NCBI RefSeq assembly: GCF_026262505.1
Contig: NC_067203.1
Location: forward strand, 24,347,411 to 24,411,410
Origin: Trichomonas vaginalis G3
Taxonomy: Eukaryota; Parabasalia; Trichomonadida; Trichomonadidae
DNA length: 64,000 nt
Direction of reading: 5' to 3'
Positions 32,884-45,273 of the stretch are shown piece after piece. Numbering within the stretch: the first letter of the stretch is position 1; the number at the start of each line of letters is the position of its first letter. Below the pieces are notes generated by a model. That model saw only the letters and a program-made list of their open reading frames with translations, ran no database searches and was not told the origin of the DNA. The position numbers and the translations under genes are program-made.

Positions 32884-33725
32884 GACAAACATTATTTTTC
32901 AACACTAACGCCAACACGTAGGACAAACATTCATGACTAACATTACTGTATAACATAAATGTTTTGTCATGATTTCTTCATCGTAATGAACGTTTATGCT
33001 TTGTCAAACATGAACGTTTATGCTTTGTCGAAACTTCTTCATCGTAATGAACGTTTATGCTTTGTCAAACATGAACGTTTATGCTTTGTCGAAACTTCTT
33101 CATCGTAATGAGTGTAAATGATCCAAAAATAATGTTTAGGTGAGATCTCACCTCTTTTCTCACCTCATGAATTTTCATGATTTCTTCATCGTAATGAGCG
33201 TATATGCTTTGTCAAATATGAACGTTTATGCTTTGTCATGATTTCTTCATCGTAATGAGTGTACATGTTTTGTCGAAACTTCTTCATCGTAATGAGCGTA
33301 TATGCTTTGTCAAACATGAACGTTTATGCTTTGTCGAAACTTCTTCATCGTAATGAGTGTAAATGATCCAAAAATAATGTTTAGGTGAGATCTCACCTCT
33401 TTTCTCACCTCTTTTCTCACCTCATGAATTTTCATGATTTCTTCATCGTAATGAGTGTAAATGACCCAAAATATATTTTAGGGTAGAAGGGTAGATCTAA
33501 CCTCATTTCTACCCTCTTTTCTCACCTCATTGAATTTTCATGATTTCTTCATTGTAATGAACGTTTATGCTTTGTCGAAACTTCTTCATCGTAATGAACG
33601 TTTATGCTTTGTCAAACATGAACGTTTATGCTTTGTCATGATTTCTTCATCGTAATGAGTGTAAATGATCCAAAAATAATGTTTATGTTAGAATGTTAGA
33701 TCTAACACCTTTTCTAACATGTTTT
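32884..33725 (+). repeat. Iterons and four dyad elements
   Basis: Iteron units of CTTCTTCATCGTAATGA and CGTTTATGCTTTGTCAAAC types. AGATCT cores at 33143, 33388, 33493 and 33698. The one at 33493 mixes word types; the others are internally consistent. No gene seen. Mirrored at 37717-38580. Confidence 0.8.
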
Positions 33726-34085
33726 CTACCCTCTTGAATTTTCGTACGGAATCTCTTCTCTCGGTTTTCCGAGGGAAGCAATCATATGAGGAAATTCTTC
33801 TAAAATTTCTTTTATCTGTTGGTTTTCAAACCAATGATATGCTTGCTTTGTAGAACGAAGAGTATTATAAGGCATTTTGTGAAGAATATAACAACCGTCT
33901 GAATTCAGGCGGTTGCTTTTTATACAAAATTCACGCAGGAAAATTCTTGAGTTTTGGTTGAAAGAATACGGTGGAGCCAAAAGTGGCTCGACCTCAAAAC
34001 AAACATTTATGAGCTTACTAAGGGTGTTATGAATGAATTCAAAGGTATTTGCATACATCCTGACCTTGTTCATTTTGTTGCTGAA
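33726..34085 (-). pseudogene. KilA-N/Bro gene fragments, left arm
   Basis: Two KilA-N-like pieces abut: one reading AYHWFENQQIKEILEEF (compare DDWFKNQSTQELL in the C gene at 57642) and one carrying the GCAACCG dyad and the IHPDLVHFV block in the opposite orientation. Both look like displaced fragments, not a working gene. Confidence 0.5.
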
Positions 34086-34114
34086 TTCAGCAAAAATAAT
34101 GTTTAGGGTAGATG

Positions 34115-34720
34115 GTTTTTAGGTGTCACTACGTCACCATGTGCTACCAGGTTAATTAACTTCTCTTAAAATTACTGACAACATGACATTTAGACAACAG
34201 TCCAGGAAATAAACTTCATCGTATATGTTTTGTCAAGGTTTCTTCGTAAATGTTTTGTCAAGGTTTCATCGTATATGTTTTGTCATGATTTCATCGTAAT
34301 GAGTGTAAATGACCCAAAAATAATGTTTACGTTAATGGTTTTCAGGTTATTCAATAATTAATTATTTTTGAAGAACTGAAGGTGTCACTACGTCACCATG
34401 TGTCACTCGGTTAATTAACTTCTCTGAAAAAGTGTGACAACATGACATTTTGACAACACAGCAGGGGAAGGCAGTTATGAATTATTTTTGAAGAACTGAA
34501 GGTGCTACCATGTTACCATGTGCTACCAGGTTAATGAACTTCTCTGAAAAAATGTAACAACATGACATTTTGACAACACAGCAGGGGAAGGCAGTTATGA
34601 ATTATTTTTGAAGAACTGAAGGTGTCACTACGTCACCATGTGTCACTCGGTTAATTAACTTCTCTGAAAAAAATGAGACAACATGACATTTTGACAACAA
34701 CACAGGAAATAAATGTTTAC
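34115..34720 (+). repeat. Tandem repeats with alternating word types
   Basis: Four imperfect units of about 120 bp, each with three short words. Two or three units use GTCAC throughout (GGTGTCACTACGTCACC), another uses GCTAC/GTTAC throughout. Each unit ends GAAGAACTGAAGG or similar. Mirrored at 36750-37330. Confidence 0.75.
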
Positions 34721-34724
34721 GTAA

Positions 34725-35480
34725 ATGTTTTGTCAAACTTCTTCGTAAATGTTTTGTCATGATTTCATCGTAATGAGCGTAAATGACCCAAAAATAATGT
34801 TTAGGTGAAGAGGTGAGATCTCACCTCTTTTCTCACCTCTTTTCTCACCTCATTGAATTTTCATGATTTCTTCGTATATGTTTTGTCATGACTTCTTCGT
34901 ATATGTTTTGTCAAACATGAACGTAAATGATTTGTCGAAACTTCTTCATCGTAATGAACGTATATGTTTTGTCATGATTTCATCGTAAATGTTTTGTCAT
35001 GACTTCTTCATCGTAATGAACGTATATGTTTTGTCAAACATGAACGTAAATGATTTGTCGAAACTTCATCGTATATGTTTTGTCATGACTTCTTCGTATA
35101 TGTTTTGTCAAACATGAACGTAAATGATTTGTCAAGACTTCATCATCGTATATGTTTTGTCATGACTTCTTCGTAAATGATTTGTCGAAACTTCTTCATC
35201 GTAATGAACGTAAATAATTTGTCAAACTTCTTCATCGTAATGAACGTAAATAATTTGTCAAACTTCTTCATCGTAATGAACGTAAATGATTTGTCAAACA
35301 TGAACGTAAATGATTTGTCGAAACTTCTTCATCGTAATGAACGTATATTCTTTGTCAAACATGAACGTAAATGTTTTGTCATGATTTCATCGTAATGAGC
35401 GTAAATGATCCAAAAATAATGTTTATGTTAGAATGTTAGATCTAACACCTTTTCTAACATGTTTTCCAACATGGAGGATT
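34725..35480 (+). repeat. Iteron array with dyad elements at 34816 and 35438
   Basis: 25-bp family units plus CATGAACGTAAATGATTTGTC variants. No gene: the one open frame (35177-35395) is a repeat translation. Mirrored at 35950-36740. Confidence 0.8.
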
Positions 35481-35541
35481 TCATCTGATATAAACATTAT
35501 TTGGTGAAAGTATCCTAAAAATATTTGATGGACTTTAACTA

Positions 35542-35945
35542 AAATAATGTTTATATCAGATGAAACAGTAAAGTATTATATCTATTTTATCGTCTATGAT
35601 GTAAATTGTGTATAGAATGAAATAATGTTTATATCAGATGAAACAGTAAAGTATTATATCTATTAAATCGTCTATGATGTAAATTGTGTATAGAATGAAA
35701 TAATGTTTATATCAGATGAAACAGTAAAGTATTATATCTATTAAATCGTCTATGATGTAAATTGTGTATAGAATGAAATAATGTTTATATCAGATGAAAC
35801 AGTAAAGTATTATATCTATTAAATCGTCTATGATGTAAATTGTGTATAGAATGAAATAATGTTTATATCAGATGAAACAGTAAAGTATTATATCTATTAA
35901 ATCGTCTATGATGTAAATTGTGTATAGAATGAAATGAAGGAAGAA
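35542..35945 (+). repeat. 78-bp tandem repeat at the centre of palindrome B
   Basis: Five units, period 78 (unit landmarks at 35549, 35627, 35705, 35783, 35861). Each begins ATGTTTATATCAGATGAAA, the same words that close both arms next to it (ATGGAGGATTTCATCTGAT and complement). No gene. Confidence 0.85.
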
Positions 35946-35949
35946 TGTT

Positions 35950-37364
35950 TATATCAGATGAAATCCTCCATGTTAGAAAACATGTTAGAAAAGGTGTTAG
36001 ATCTAACATTCTAACATAAACATTATTTTTGGATCATTTACGCTCATTACGATGAAATCATGACAAAACATTTACGTTCATGTTTGACAAAGAATATACG
36101 TTCATTACGATGAAGAAGTTTCGACAAATCATTTACGTTCATGTTTGACAAATCATTTACGTTCATTACGATGAAGAAGTTTGACAAATTATTTACGTTC
36201 ATTACGATGAAGAAGTTTGACAAATTATTTACGTTCATTACGATGAAGAAGTTTCGACAAATCATTTACGAAGAAGTCATGACAAAACATATACGATGAT
36301 GAAGTCTTGACAAATCATTTACGTTCATGTTTGACAAAACATATACGAAGAAGTCATGACAAAACATATACGATGAAGTTTCGACAAATCATTTACGTTC
36401 ATGTTTGACAAAACATATACGTTCATTACGATGAAGAAGTCATGACAAAACATTTACGATGAAATCATGACAAAACATATACGTTCATTACGATGAAGAA
36501 GTTTCGACAAATCATTTACGTTCATGTTTGACAAAACATATACGAAGAAGTCATGACAAAACATATACGAAGAAATCATGAAAATTCAATGAGGTGAGAA
36601 AAGAGGTGAGAAAAGAGGTGAGATCTCACCTCTTCACCTAAACATTATTTTTGGGTCATTTACGCTCATTACGATGAAATCATGACAAAACATTTACGAA
36701 GAAGTTTGACAAAACATTTACGTAAACATTTATTTCCTGTGTTGTTGTCAAAATGTCATGTTGTCTCATTTTTTTCAGAGAAGTTAATTAACCGAGTGAC
36801 ACATGGTGACGTAGTGACACCTTCAGTTCTTCAAAAATAATTCATAACTGCCTTCCCCTGCTGTGTTGTCAAAATGTCATGTTGTCACATTTTTTCAGAG
36901 AAGTTCATTAACCTGGTAGCACATGGTAACATGGTAGCACCTTCAGTTCTTCAAAAATAATTCATAACTGCCTTCCCCTGCTGTGTTGTCAAAATGTCAT
37001 GTTGTCACACTTTTTCAGAGAAGTTAATTAACCGAGTGACACATGGTGACGTAGTGACACCTTCAGTTCTTCAAAAATAATTAATTATTGAATAACCTGA
37101 AAACCATTAACGTAAACATTATTTTTGGGTCATTTACACTCATTACGATGAAATCATGACAAAACATTTACGAAGAAACCTTGACAAAACATTTACGAAG
37201 AAACCTTGACAAAACATATACGATGAAGTTTATTTCCTGGACTGTTGTCTAAATGTCATGTTGTCAGTAATTTTAAGAGAAGTTAATTAACCTGGTAGCA
37301 CATGGTGACGTAGTGACACCTAAAAACCATCTACCCTAAACATTATTTTTGCTGAATTCAGCAA
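35950..37364 (-). repeat. Right-arm mirror of the iteron/dyad/tandem-repeat region
   Basis: AGATCT cores at 35999 and 36621; iterons 36050-36590 and 37140-37225; alternating-word repeats 36750-37330. No gene seen. Confidence 0.8.
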
Positions 37365-37716
37365 CAAAATGAACAAGGTCAGGATGTATGCAAATACCTT
37401 TGAATTCATTCATAACACCCTTAGTAAGCTCATAAATGTTTGTTTTGAGGTCGAGCCACTTTTGGCTCCACCGTATTCTTTCAACCAAAACTCAAGAATT
37501 TTCCTGCGTGAATTTTGTATAAAAAGCAACCGCCTGAATTCAGACGGTTGTTATATTCTTCACAAAATGCCTTATAATACTCTTCGTTCTACAAAGCAAG
37601 CATATCATTGGTTTGAAAACCAACAGATAAAAGAAATTTTAGAAGAATTTCCTCATATGATTGCTTCCCTCGGAAAACCGAGAGAAGAGATTCCGTACGA
37701 AAATTCAAGAGGGTAG
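37365..37716 (+). pseudogene. KilA-N/Bro gene fragments, right arm
   Basis: Mirror of 33726-34085. Confidence 0.5.
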
Positions 37717-38580
37717 AAAACATGTTAGAAAAGGTGTTAGATCTAACATTCTAACATAAACATTATTTTTGGATCATTTACACTCATTACGATGAAGAAA
37801 TCATGACAAAGCATAAACGTTCATGTTTGACAAAGCATAAACGTTCATGTTTGACAAAGCATAAACGTTCATTACGATGAAGAAGTTTCGACAAAGCATA
37901 AACGTTCATTACAATGAAGAAATCATGAAAATTCAATGAGGTGAGAAAAGAGGGTAGAAATGAGGTTAGATCTACCCTTCTACCCTAAAATATATTTTGG
38001 GTCATTTACACTCATTACGATGAAGAAATCATGAAAATTCATGAGGTGAGAAAAGAGGTGAGAAAAGAGGTGAGATCTCACCTAAACATTATTTTTGGAT
38101 CATTTACACTCATTACGATGAAGAAGTTTCGACAAAGCATAAACGTTCATGTTTGACAAAGCATATACGCTCATTACGATGAAGAAGTTTCGACAAAACA
38201 TGTACACTCATTACGATGAAGAAATCATGACAAAGCATAAACGTTCATATTTGACAAAGCATATACGCTCATTACGATGAAGAAATCATGAAAATTCATG
38301 AGGTGAGAAAAGAGGTGAGATCTCACCTAAACATTATTTTTGGATCATTTACACTCATTACGATGAAGAAGTTTCGACAAAGCATAAACGTTCATGTTTG
38401 ACAAAGCATAAACGTTCATTACGATGAAGAAGTTTCGACAAAGCATAAACGTTCATGTTTGACAAAGCATAAACGTTCATTACGATGAAGAAATCATGAC
38501 AAAACATTTATGTTATACAGTAATGTTAGTCATGAATGTTTGTCCTACGTGTTGGCGTTAGTGTTGAAAAATAATGTTTG
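37717..38580 (-). repeat. Iterons and four dyad elements, right arm
   Basis: AGATCT cores at 37739, 37968, 38073 and 38318; mirror of 32884-33725. Confidence 0.8.
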
Positions 38581-38582
38581 TC

Positions 38583-39286
38583 CTACATGAAGCCGTACAA
38601 GCGTTTGAATTTGTTTATGCATAAGATTACTCTCTTGTTTTCTGTATCTATCATACAAACATAAGCAGCACCTGTTTTTGTAAAGTTTATATGAAGTTTT
38701 CGATAGTTAGGACCTGTATAATAATAGAATGCGTCCTCATTCTCAACATAGTAGTAGAACTCAAACGAATGCTTACCATAATCTGTTATTTCAACAGCTT
38801 CGTCAGATATTTCATCAACGAACTCATAAACTATATCGCCATACTTGCTTTTATTTCTATTGTTTTCAGATTTAGAACACCAACGAAGGTTTGAGATTCT
38901 GTTGTCCGTTCTATCATGATTTATATGGTCTATTTCTTTCAAATTGTTTGGATTTTCAATCCACTGTTCTGCAATAATTCTATGCTTTAAATGTTTTTGT
39001 TGTTTAAACTAAGCTCAATATAACCATGATTATTTAAGCATTCACTCTTAATATGTTTGTTTTTCTTTCGACGAATAGTAAAAGGATATGTCGTACAAAT
39101 CTCATAATCTTCATGATTTCTCAATGTTTCCCATTGAGTTTGTTCCCCACTAACGTTCTCATTGACGTCCTCAATATCTTCTTCCTCACTGAACTCGTCA
39201 ATATTTTCACTAGCTCCTTCTGTAATGTTTTCATCGGCATTGTCATTGACTTCTTCTGTAATGTTAGATGTTGTTGTTTCGCTCAT
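38583..39286 (-). pseudogene. HNH endonuclease, right-arm copy, broken
   Basis: Mirror of 32179-32883; about one break. Confidence 0.8.
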
Positions 39287-39374
39287 GTTCTTTCACTAAT
39301 GTTAAAAAGTTATGTTGTACGAATTTTGAACAGAATTTAGAGCAGTTATGAAACAATGAAGTACTTTTACGCTA

Positions 39375-41851
39375 TTGAAAGGAACTATGAGAGTGAAGTA
39401 CATGACAGCAATGACAAAAGGAACTAATATCAAACCTAATGAAATCGCTCACGAGGACATAGAGCTTAACAAGTACTTTGTGGAGTATCTTATAAGTGAA
39501 GAGTATGTAAGACCTTACTTCATGTTTGACAGCATGAATGAGGATGTTATTTCATGGTTAAAGAATATAAGCAATGTTTTCGGTAAGTACGTCATAGATG
39601 ACAAAGGTCTTGTTGTATTTTATGAGACAGCAATACGAACACAGGAACTAATGGATATTATGCACTCAACAGCAAAGAAAGGATTTAGTACTATTGGCAT
39701 GAATGAACATTGCAGGAATGACATATACAACCTATGCTCACGAAAGCCTTACACAAAAGCAATACAAATGATAGAACATAAGTGTCTAAGGTCAGCAAAT
39801 GAAATCATTACTGTCAGTGGTTATGAAAGAACTGTTAGCAAAGATGAGTGGAAACAGCTATTCATATTAAGGAAGGACGTTGCTGAACTAGTTAAACCTG
39901 TTGCACAAACATTGTTTCAGATAAGACCAGCAATGACTAAGAACCCTTTGACCTTAGTCAATGAGACCATAGAGGTTGAAGATAATGACATGAAAGAACT
40001 AGGAATGAATGAGAGAAGTTGTGAAGGATGTTTGAGTCAAAACACATGGTTCTTCAGAGCTGTTAAAAACTTAGTAAAGAACGACAGAAATATTTTATAG
40101 AGAAGTATTGCAAAGGATGTGTAAATGAATTGCTTGAAATAGAACTTAGAGACACTTTCACACTAAAGGACTTGAGAAGAAATAAGTACATGAGTGAAGA
40201 AGGTATTGACATAGCTAGTGTTATAAATGACTTAAGAAGATGTGTTGTCGTTATTGACGGAGCACGTATGACATATCTAGTGAAAGATTATGATGGAATA
40301 CGAGACACAACAACACTTGTGTCAGTAGATAGCAAGGAATTCAATAAGCTCATGAAGAGTGTTTATGTAGGACGTATTGAGGAGAAGGATGTGAACGCAC
40401 TGATGATTTATGAAGCGGGTCAGAACAAGAACTATCTTATGAAGTCAGGCATGAGATTCTTTGACGAAAGAGATGACATTTACAGCTATTTCAGAGGATA
40501 TGAGTATGAGGTACTGAATGAAGTAGATGAAAGCGTTATTGAAGGATATTTGAAACATGTTCACGATGTCATATGTAATGAGGATGAAGAGCTTTATGAG
40601 TATGTTTTGAACTGGTTCGCCTACATCGTTCAAAATCCTTGTGGAAAGACTGGAACAGTACTTTTGTTAATAGGAAAGCAAGGAACTGGTAAGAATGTAC
40701 TTAGTAATGTTCTATGCGAGCTCATTAGCAAGTACGCCAACAATAATATAACGGCAATAGAGAATGTGGTTGGTAGATTCAATGCTGCTATTGAGAACAT
40801 GAAGCTCATCGTATGCAATGAACTAAGCTCATGCGATACGTCTAAGGTCATGAACCACGACGCACTAAAGTCAATAGTAACAGAGACTCAGTTGGACTTA
40901 AATCAGAAGTGTCAGCCAGTAAGAAAGATAGAGAATGTTTGTAATATCATCATGATATCTAACAACTTCAACTCAGTAAAGATTGACAAAGACGACAGAA
41001 GATTTGTTGTCATTGACGTAAGCAGCAGATACAAAGGAAATTACGAATATTTCTCAAATCTCATTGAAAGCTTTAATGAAGAGTTTTATTCAAACTTACT
41101 GACGTATTTCATGAGGAAAGATTTAAGTGAATTTGATGTAAGGAAGATACCATTCACCAGGGCTAAACAAGAACTCATCGAAATGAACAAAACACCTTAC
41201 CAAATGTTTTACGAGGAGTTCTATGAAAAGTTTGTATCCGGATGGAATTGTACAGAGTGCTACAGAAGATATAAAGAATTTGCGAAGGAGAATGAATTCT
41301 TTGCATGTAGTTCAAATGTATTTGGCGGCAAGATGAGAGAATTTGTGAAAAGAAGTAGAAAGCGAGACGGTTCTGCAAGAAGTTATATTTACGAAGCAAG
41401 TATGATATTAGAAGGTCGTGGAAAGAAAGAAACAGTGAATTATGAGGAAGTGCTTGAAAAATTCATGGAGTACATGGGAAGCAATATAACATACAACAAA
41501 GACATATACAGTGAGTTTAAGTACTACTGTGAACAGCATGAGATTGAAGTAATGAGTAAAGGAGACTTTGAAACGCTTATGAAAGACAGTGAGGAGGTCA
41601 TACATGAGAACAGTGTTGAAATAGTTCATGAGAACAGTGAGGAGGTCATACATGAGAACAGTGTTGAAATAGTTCATGAGAACAGTGAGGAGGTCATACA
41701 TGAATGCAATGATGAAATAGTTCACGATGTCGTTCGTGAAGAAGCCGTTGCAACAAAGAATGAGATAAAGGATTTCATAGAACTTAACAAGGAGGAGTTT
41801 AAAGAAGGCTATGAAGTGAAAAGATGTGAAGAAGATTTCTTGCGTATTTGA
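39375..41851 (+). pseudogene. Primase-helicase (D5-like SF3), right-arm copy, nearly whole
   Basis: The first part (39375-40100) has RPYFMFDSMN and SRKPYTKAIQ blocks that loosely recall viral archaeo-eukaryotic primases, and an ERSCEGC Cys pair. The second (from about 40130, 573 codons) is a superfamily 3 helicase: Walker A IGKQGTGKN, Walker B MKLIVCNEL, sensor ISNNFNS and a D5-type C-terminal domain (TECYRRYKEFAKEN). A run of HENSEEVI repeats precedes the C-terminus. Such proteins unwind DNA at replication forks of large DNA viruses. About one break between the two parts in this arm. It is a diverged homolog of the C helicase at 61157. Confidence 0.8.
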
Positions 41852-42607
41852 AGAAAAAGAGACTAAAAGCCAATGGCTCAAAATAAGTTTCAATCGATGT
41901 TTGAAAAGAAACGTTGAGCTATGGTGGTGTAAGAAGCACATATTACTTTGTTAAGAAGTGAGGACATTTATTTTTGTTGTTAGTGTTGGAGTTAGTACTT
42001 GTTGTTAGTGTTTGTCATTTGTGCTGAAGTTAGTACTTGGTGTTAGTGTTGGAGTTTGTGTTTGTTGTTGTAGTGAGAGAATAAATTAAATCATGAACTT
42101 TGCCATGGTCTCTGTCCCTAGTAGTTTTCATTAAGTTCTGGAAATAATGAAAGTCATAAACTTTGCCATTGGTCTCTGTCCCTAGTAGTTTTCATTATCT
42201 CACAGAGTTAATGAAAGTCATACTTTCTATCAGATGAAGCATGCAAATGAACATAACGAAAGTTAGTGAGTTTGCCACGAGTTATGAATAAAATATTGGC
42301 ATATTAGATGAGATAGTTGATGAAACAGATGAAGAATAAATTAAATCTTGGACTTTGCCACACTCTGTCCCTAGTTCCTCAAAATCCTTGACAACGTTGC
42401 TTAGAAATTTTGGTTCAAACCTCATCTAATTTTAATCTGTTATGCTACCTGTTAAGTTTCGCGAGATTATAAATGTCATGGAGTTATATAAAAAGGAGGG
42501 ACAGCTAGGGACACTGGAAGTACTTGTTAAGGCTATCTGTTAAGATTGTATGAAATACTAAAAGTCATGAAATCCATTATCGCTGTGCTAGCTTCACCTT
42601 AGAGTAA
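41852..42607. repeat. Gene-free stretch, right-arm mirror
   Basis: Mirror of 28865-29605 with the GGGACAG repeats near 42100-42190 and TTAGTGTTGGAG words near 41980-42065. No gene seen. Confidence 0.6.
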
Positions 42608-42843
42608 AATGACGACTAAAGTCACTGAAGCAATGAAACAAAAGTTTTGGTAGAATACATTAAATCAGGAATTATTCCAGAAGGTTTTACGTTCATACTA
42701 TGAAGGATGGTAGAGTTCAGTTTAGAAAGATAAAGCAACCATTAGATAGAGAAGGAATTTTGAGAAAGATTAAACTTCATGAGGCCAACATTGCTGAACT
42801 TAAGAAGAAGTTAGAAGAGTTGGAGAAAGGAAGAGAGTTATAA
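42608..42843 (+). pseudogene. MTTK coiled-coil protein, right-arm copy, broken
   Basis: Mirror of 28628-28864. Confidence 0.5.
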
Positions 42844-42854
42844 AGCAATGAATT

Positions 42855-42912
42855 CAACAGGTTAGAAAGAGTTAGATATCGGGTTAGATCTAACCTTCTA
42901 ACATAAACATTA
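42855..42912 (-). repeat. GATC-centred dyad element
   Basis: AGATCT at 42886-42891 with GGTTAGA/TCTAACC words. Confidence 0.75.
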
Positions 42913-43003
42913 TTTTTGTGCTATGTTTTCATACGTGTGCGGGTGGTGATATCATTAATTTTTAAGTTTTATTTTTTATTTTATTTTTATTTATTTGGAT
43001 GTA

Positions 43004-43292
43004 ATGACAGAACAAAAGCAACTCATACAAATCAAAAACATATAACAAACATACATTTAAACATTTATTCTTCCTTCCTGAGCATAACATGTTCTTTCAA
43101 ATACATCCGAGACCAGTTGACTTTTCATTGACTGTTTATAAAGATAGAAATAGTTATATTATCATTAAACCATACGATGACGAAGGTAAGTTATGTAAAT
43201 TGTACGTTAAGAAGTTAGAGAAAGTTTATGGCTTCAAGTATGACTACAATAGGGTTAACACTGATGATGAAGATATTGAGGAAAATTTATGA
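43004..43292 (+). pseudogene. MTEQ small protein, right-arm copy, broken
   Basis: Mirror of 28181-28465. Confidence 0.55.
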
Positions 43293-43938
43293 GAACATTA
43301 GTGAAGTCGTTAGTGAGAACGATAGTTGGAGAACGTTTATTTTTACATTAGTGAGTTCGTTAGTGAAGTGAAGTGGTTGGCGGCTTTGTAAATATTTAAG
43401 GTTAAGTTAGTGTTGTCGTTTGTGTTGTAAAATATACGTTAACGGTTTTGTAAATATTTAAGGTTAAGTTAGTGTTGTCGTTTGTGTTGTAAAATATACG
43501 TTAACGGTTTTGTAAAGTGTCAAATTCACAAGTATTGGGTAAAGTGGAACGCAGTGCCATCATACCCAACATAGCCATACTAACTACCATACGATGACGA
43601 AGGTAAGTTATGTAAATTGTACGTTAAGAAGTTAGAGAAAGTTTATGGCTTCAAGTATGACTACAATAGGGTTAACACTGATGATGAAGATATTGAGGAA
43701 AATTTATGAGAACATTAGTGAAGTCGTTAGTGAGAACGATAGTGAGAACGTTTATTTTTACATTAGTGAGTTCGTTAGTGAAGTGAAGTGGTTGGCGGCT
43801 TTGTAAATATTTAAGGTTAAGTTAGTGTTGTCGTTTGTGTTGTAAAATATACGTTAACGGTTTTGTAAAGTGTCAAATTCACAAGTATTGGGTAAAGTGG
43901 AACGCAGTGCCATCATACCCAAGACTTGTATACTAACT
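43168..43938 (+). repeat. Tandem duplication of B's right end
   Basis: The block starting CCATACGATGACGAAGG at 43170 recurs at 43587, so the last 350-400 bp, including the terminal repeat, are present twice. Within the first copy a further 65-bp piece (TTAAGGTTAAGTTAGTG) is doubled at about 43395-43510. Only the outermost copy abuts the target duplication. Confidence 0.8.
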
Positions 43939-44492
43939 ACAAGTTAGTTTGCTTGTAAACTTAGAAACAACTCTTCAAGCTTTTCAAGAAAAAATAAACG
44001 ATATCTATATCGAATATGCAAAACAGTATAACATTGACGAAGGAGAATACCATCTCGATATTATTTATGACAGGAAAAATGCAACTGTTAAAATCAATAG
44101 AATAGAAGACCTTGGAGAAAACGTTTATATTTCTACAAAATATAACAACTTGGCATGGTATAGATTTGAGGATGTTAAATCAGCCTGCAGCATATCCAGT
44201 ACACCCAGACTTTTATGAAGTCGAAAACCCTAATGGAACATATGAAAATGTTTTCGACCCAGCTGCTATTATTGTTCATGCTTTCATTTTCTGGCGCCCA
44301 AAACTCTTTCTTATGCTTGGCAAATGACTTTTACGAAAAACCTACAAAGTTATACGAACACCAAGTGGAAGTATTTCAGACTTTCAAGTATGGTTTACTA
44401 CAGATGGAAGAAAAAGAATAATTCCATTATACCATGCGTTTTACTTAGAACTTAGTTTCATATACAACTACTATCGAACGGTAAAAATATAA
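43939..44492 (+). pseudogene. Penton-like 1, right-arm copy, second part
   Basis: Continues the gene interrupted by B at 27951; further broken in a few places. Confidence 0.8.
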
Positions 44493-44501
44493 TTTTTTTA
44501 A

Positions 44502-44741
44502 TTACGGTTGAGGTGTTGGATTTGGTTGCCAACTAGACTGTGGTGCAGGTTCAGGCTGTTGTATAACAGGAGCTTGTTCTTCTGGTTCAGGGTCTTTAGG
44601 TATAATACCAACAAACTGACCTACTCTTTTACCAATATTTTTGACTCCGTTCCAAATTCCTCTTCCTACGGTTTTTATTCCATTCCATATACCTCTTCCA
44701 ACATTTCGAAAGAAGTTTCCTATCTTACTGAAGAAACCCAT
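44502..44741 (-). CDS. Small amphipathic protein (80 aa), right-arm copy
   Basis: Near-identical to 8397-8639; looks whole apart from its very end. Confidence 0.6.
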   Translation of the reverse strand: MGFFSKIGNFFRNVGRGIWNGIKTVGRGIWNGVKNIGKRVGQFVGIIPKDPEPEEQAPVIQQPEPAPQSSWQPNPTPQP

Positions 44742-44759
44742 TTTACTATATGTAAAAAT

Positions 44760-45119
44760 CTAATGTCCGCCTAGTCTTTACGTTTCCTGTTGAGTTCCAT
44801 AGCATTCTTTAACTGGACTCATACATTCTGTTTCTCCTCTGGTAGAAAACATATTCTGGGTCAACTCCTGTGTTCGCGTCATCTGCATAAAGTTGTTTAT
44901 ATCCACCTCAGGGTTTGTATAAAACTCTTTCCATCTCATATTTGCATACCATGGTGGCAAACCTAACGCAGCGTCATTTGACATGGCAGTTTGCATTTGT
45001 ACATCTGTTGGCACTTGACCATAGTTTGCCATTGCAGTTTGTATTCTAACTTCATTTGGAATATTCTCTGGGTTTGGTTGTCCAGGTTGCTGTGCATTCG
45101 CTAAGTTCTGTGCGTCCAT
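44760..45119 (-). pseudogene. Gln/Asn-rich protein, right-arm copy, broken
   Basis: Mirror of 8016-8378. Confidence 0.6.
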
Positions 45120-45141
45120 TTAATATTAGATAAAATATCTC

Positions 45142-45273
45142 TTACGAGTACATATACTGAACATTTGCAGGCATTGGTTCATCTTCATATTCTCTGTACT
45201 TTTCTGCCACGTCAAATAAATAAATGACACAATGGAAAAAACCTAAAACAAGTAGTCCTATTTCAAACCACAT
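45142..45273 (-). CDS. Single-pass membrane peptide (43 aa), right-arm copy
   Basis: Same frame and length as 7861-7992. Confidence 0.5.
   Translation of the reverse strand: MWFEIGLLVLGFFHCVIYLFDVAEKYREYEDEPMPANVQYMYS

Larger units (their letters stand above)
27952..43938. mobile_element. Polinton/Maverick element B, palindromic, nested in A
   Basis: Starts AGTTAGTATACAAG and ends CTTGTATACTAACT, flanked by ACAAG (27947-27951 and 43939-43943). It splits A's penton-like 1 gene, so it arrived after A. It is 16 kb of two inverted arms (to about 35499 and from about 35942) around five 78-bp repeats. Each arm holds the MTEQ gene, an MTTK gene, primase-helicase, HNH gene and KilA-N fragments among iterons. 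No integrase, polymerase or capsid gene is seen, so B is a non-autonomous derivative; its ends match element D. Arms are near-identical by eye with a few breaks each. Confidence 0.85.
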
